DNA of 64,000 nucleotides, taken from contig NZ_JAUTAN010000001.1 of the NCBI RefSeq assembly GCF_030818655.1, positions 4,316,405-4,380,404 of the forward strand, given 5' to 3'. The translations under genes were made by a program, and so were the position numbers. Below are positions 62,013 to 64,000 of the stretch, piece by piece; position 1 is the first letter of the stretch, and every line of letters starts with the position of its first letter. The DNA is from Nocardioides zeae (GTDB lineage Bacteria; Actinomycetota; Actinomycetes; Propionibacteriales; Nocardioidaceae). A model generated the notes under the pieces. It was not told the origin of the DNA, ran no database searches, and was given only the letters and a program-made list of their open reading frames with translations.

Positions 62013-62903
62013 ATGGGCGCCGTGACCCGCTCGCACGCGCCGTACCCCTTCGCCAAGGGCCACGGCACCCAGAACGACTTCGTCATCCTCCCGGACGCCG
62101 AGGGCGACCGGCACGAGGACATCGACGCCGCGGGCGTGCAGCGGCTGACCGACCGCCGGGCCGGGATCGGCGGCGATGGGATCCTCCGGGTCGTGCGCAC
62201 CGCCGCTACCGCCGACCCCGCCGCGGTGGCGGCGCGGGACGAGGCGGAGTGGTTCATGGACTACCGCAACGCCGACGGCTCGATCGCCGAGATGTGCGGC
62301 AACGGCATCCGCGTCTTCGCCCGCTGGCTCGTCGACCGCGAGGGTGCGGACGCCACGACGCCCCTCCGGATCGCCACCCGGGCCGGCGTGCTCTCCGTCG
62401 CGGTGGAGCCGGACGGGCGGATCAGCGCCTCGGTGGGCGCGCCCCGCCCCCTGCCCGCGTCGGAGGTGACCGTCCGCGACACCGGCGCGACGCTGCCGAC
62501 CACGGGCGTCGACATGGGCAACCCGCACGCGGTCGCGTTCGTCGACGACCTCGCGGAGGCGGGGTCGCTGCTGAGCGAGCCGGCGTACGACGCGGAGGTC
62601 TACCCGACCGGCGTCAACGTCGAGTTCGTCGTGCGCCGCGGCGAGCGGCACGTGGCGATGCGGGTCCACGAGCGCGGCTCGGGGGAGACGCTGTCGTGCG
62701 GCACCGGTGCGGCCGCGGTGATGGTCGCGAGCGCGCTGGCCGACGGCGCCGTGCCGGCCGACGGCACGCCGCCGGCCGAGCCCGTCGTCTACCGCGTCGA
62801 CGTGCCGGGCGGCGAGCTCGACCTCACGTGGACCCCCGCCGGCGACGTCGTGCTGACCGGTCCCGCGGAGATCGTCGCCGAGGGCTTCACGGCGCTGGGC
62901 TGA
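62013..62903 (+). CDS. dapF: Diaminopimelate epimerase
   Basis: A 296-residue DapF converting LL- to meso-diaminopimelate for lysine and peptidoglycan. The two catalytic Cys are in AEMCGNGIRVF and ETLSCGTGAAAVMVA; GHGTQNDFVI at the N-terminus and VDMGNPHAVAFV also fit. ATG 62013 is used; GTG 62022 is possible. It lies downstream of miaA on the same strand, with 3.6 kb of other genes in between. Confidence 0.95.
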   Translation: MGAVTRSHAPYPFAKGHGTQNDFVILPDAEGDRHEDIDAAGVQRLTDRRAGIGGDGILRVVRTAATADPAAVAARDEAEWFMDYRNADGSIAEMCGNGIRVFARWLVDREGADATTPLRIATRAGVLSVAVEPDGRISASVGAPRPLPASEVTVRDTGATLPTTGVDMGNPHAVAFVDDLAEAGSLLSEPAYDAEVYPTGVNVEFVVRRGERHVAMRVHERGSGETLSCGTGAAAVMVASALADGAVPADGTPPAEPVVYRVDVPGGELDLTWTPAGDVVLTGPAEIVAEGFTALG

Positions 62904-62989
62904 GCCCGCGAGGGGCGTTCAGCCGTCCGCCGGGGCGGTGAGGTCCCCGCGACACCCGGGGTTCACCCCCGGCCGGTGGGCTGCCGGTC

Positions 62990-64000
62990 GTGTCGAGGTC
63001 ACGGCTTCTCGGGCAGTCGGTCGTCAAGCGTCGGGGCGTGCTCGCCCTGGGCGGTGGTGTGGCGGGAGGTGTGCTCCTCGGGCGGCCGCCCATCGACGGC
63101 GACGCGGTGCAGGCGCGGGTCACGAGCCGGCCGGTGCCGCGCAGCACCCCCGGGCTCGTGCGCAGCCGCGACGCCCTCACCCACGCGCAGACCGGTGACG
63201 TGACGCCGACGTCGGGGGTGCTCTGGGCGCGCGGCGAGGCGCCGGGCCAGCTCCAGGTGCGCCTGCGCAGCGGCGGGCGCGTGATCGGCACCCGGGTCGG
63301 TCCGGCCGGCACCGCGGACACCGACTTCACCGCCCGGGTCTCCCTCGCCGGCCTCGAGCCGGGCCGCGACTACGAGGCCGACCTCTGGTTCGCCGGCCCC
63401 GACGGCACGGAGAGCGACCCGACGCACGTCAGCTTCACCACACCGTCGGCCACCCCGGCCCGCACGACCTTCGCGTGGTCGGGCGACACCTGCGGGCAGG
63501 GCTACGGCATCAGTCCCGACGCCGGCGGGCTCTTCGCGTACGGCGCGGTCGCCGACCTCCGCCCCGACGTCTTCATCCACTGCGGCGACAACATCTACGC
63601 CGACGAGCCGATCACCGACACGATGGTGGAGGTCGACGGGTCGGTGTGGCGCAACGTGGTGACGGAGCACGTGCAGCGGCCCGCGCAGACCCTGGCGGAG
63701 TTCCGCGGGCGCTACCGCTATGTCCTGCTCGACGAGAACGTGCGGCGCCTGCACGCCACCACGCCCGTGATCTCCCAGTGGGACGACCACGAGACGACGA
63801 ACAACTGGTACCCCGGCGAGATCCTGAACGACGAGACGACGACGTTCCGCTACACCGACGAGCGCCGCGTCGACGTGCTCGCGCGGATGGGTCGCCAGGC
63901 GTTCCAGGAGTACATGCCGATCGGCGAGGCCCACCTCCTCGGCCGCGGCTCGACCGGCTTCGCCGAGAAGGGGCTCTACCGCAAGGTGCCCCGCGGCGCG
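62990..64000 (+). CDS. PhoD-type alkaline phosphatase / phosphodiesterase, 3' truncated by the window
   Basis: An exported metallophosphatase whose C-terminus runs off the window; about 337 residues are visible. It starts at GTG 62990 with the twin-arginine signal VVKRRGVLALGGGVAGGVLL. An Ig-like N-terminal domain follows (VTSRPVPRSTPGLVRSRDAL), then the catalytic domain with FAWSGDTCGQGYGI, ADLRPDVFIHCGDNIYADEP (metal Asp) and ISQWDDHETTNNWYP. It would release phosphate from phosphodiesters outside the cell. It is 86 bp after dapF, in which nothing is seen. In homologues it is under PhoP control; no PHO box is visible. Confidence 0.9.
   Translation, partial: MSRSRLLGQSVVKRRGVLALGGGVAGGVLLGRPPIDGDAVQARVTSRPVPRSTPGLVRSRDALTHAQTGDVTPTSGVLWARGEAPGQLQVRLRSGGRVIGTRVGPAGTADTDFTARVSLAGLEPGRDYEADLWFAGPDGTESDPTHVSFTTPSATPARTTFAWSGDTCGQGYGISPDAGGLFAYGAVADLRPDVFIHCGDNIYADEPITDTMVEVDGSVWRNVVTEHVQRPAQTLAEFRGRYRYVLLDENVRRLHATTPVISQWDDHETTNNWYPGEILNDETTTFRYTDERRVDVLARMGRQAFQEYMPIGEAHLLGRGSTGFAEKGLYRKVPRGA

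Overview
The window is very GC-rich, densely packed actinobacterial chromosome. Gene content points to an aerobic soil-type member of the Propionibacteriales, probably Nocardioides or a close relative: F420-linked enzymes, a resuscitation-promoting factor, a protein O-mannosyltransferase, a degenerate CobW-like protein beside zinc-free ribosomal proteins, and many TANNNT -10 boxes 6-7 nt upstream of start codons (leaderless genes). The genus is inferred; there is no rRNA or tRNA in the window to test it. I see no prophage, CRISPR array or plasmid functions.

Layout. 1-6.2 kb: accessory metabolism and regulators (two SDRs, an orphan solute-binding lipoprotein, TetR, an AAC(3)-type acetyltransferase, and a GAF-LuxR regulator divergent from a metabolite:H+ symporter). 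6.3-11 kb: an acyl-CoA ligase/cyclase pair divergent from a fused XRE-TetR regulator and a luciferase-like monooxygenase. 11.1-12.4 kb: an IS30-family element with 25-bp inverted repeats and a CTC target duplication, inserted in a palindromic intergenic repeat whose uninterrupted twin is at about 17.0 kb. 12.5-16.9 kb: small enzymes, a sortase with a secreted membrane-anchored partner, and npdG. 17.1-19.7 kb: six zinc-independent ribosomal protein paralogues (S14, L33, L28, L31, L32, L36) and an Mrf/CobW-like gene, arranged around one Zur-type palindrome. 19.8-26 kb: enoyl-CoA hydratase, lipoprotein, HU, MFS, TetR, Dps, PPOX protein and SDR.

26.1-35.8 kb is a conserved housekeeping block: pmt, rsmI, (epoxide hydrolase), tatD, rpfB, rsmA, ispE, then an ABC-F protein. 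It resembles the Rv1002c-Rv1011 order of Mycobacterium tuberculosis. 36-41.4 kb: MarR, a Tam-like methyltransferase, a DUF4442 protein and a gluABCD-type amino acid transporter. 41.6-43.1 kb is miaB. 43.1-56.2 kb is a catabolic island: IclR, two SDRs and a serine beta-lactamase-fold hydrolase face a ribose-type ABC transporter operon that ends in an LLM oxidoreductase and a PobA-type hydroxylase; then a racemase, an NCS1 permease and a GntR regulator. 56.2-64 kb: Nudix, miaA, RibD-like reductase, small membrane proteins, fatty acid hydroxylase/TetR pair, dapF and a truncated PhoD-type phosphatase.

Two patterns cut across the window. First, many convergent gene junctions carry long hairpins or repeated palindromes, probably bidirectional terminators. 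Second, five genes are broken by what looks like one extra base each, mostly in short G or C runs. That fits sequencing or assembly insertions better than five independent pseudogenes, so these genes should be read as probably intact.
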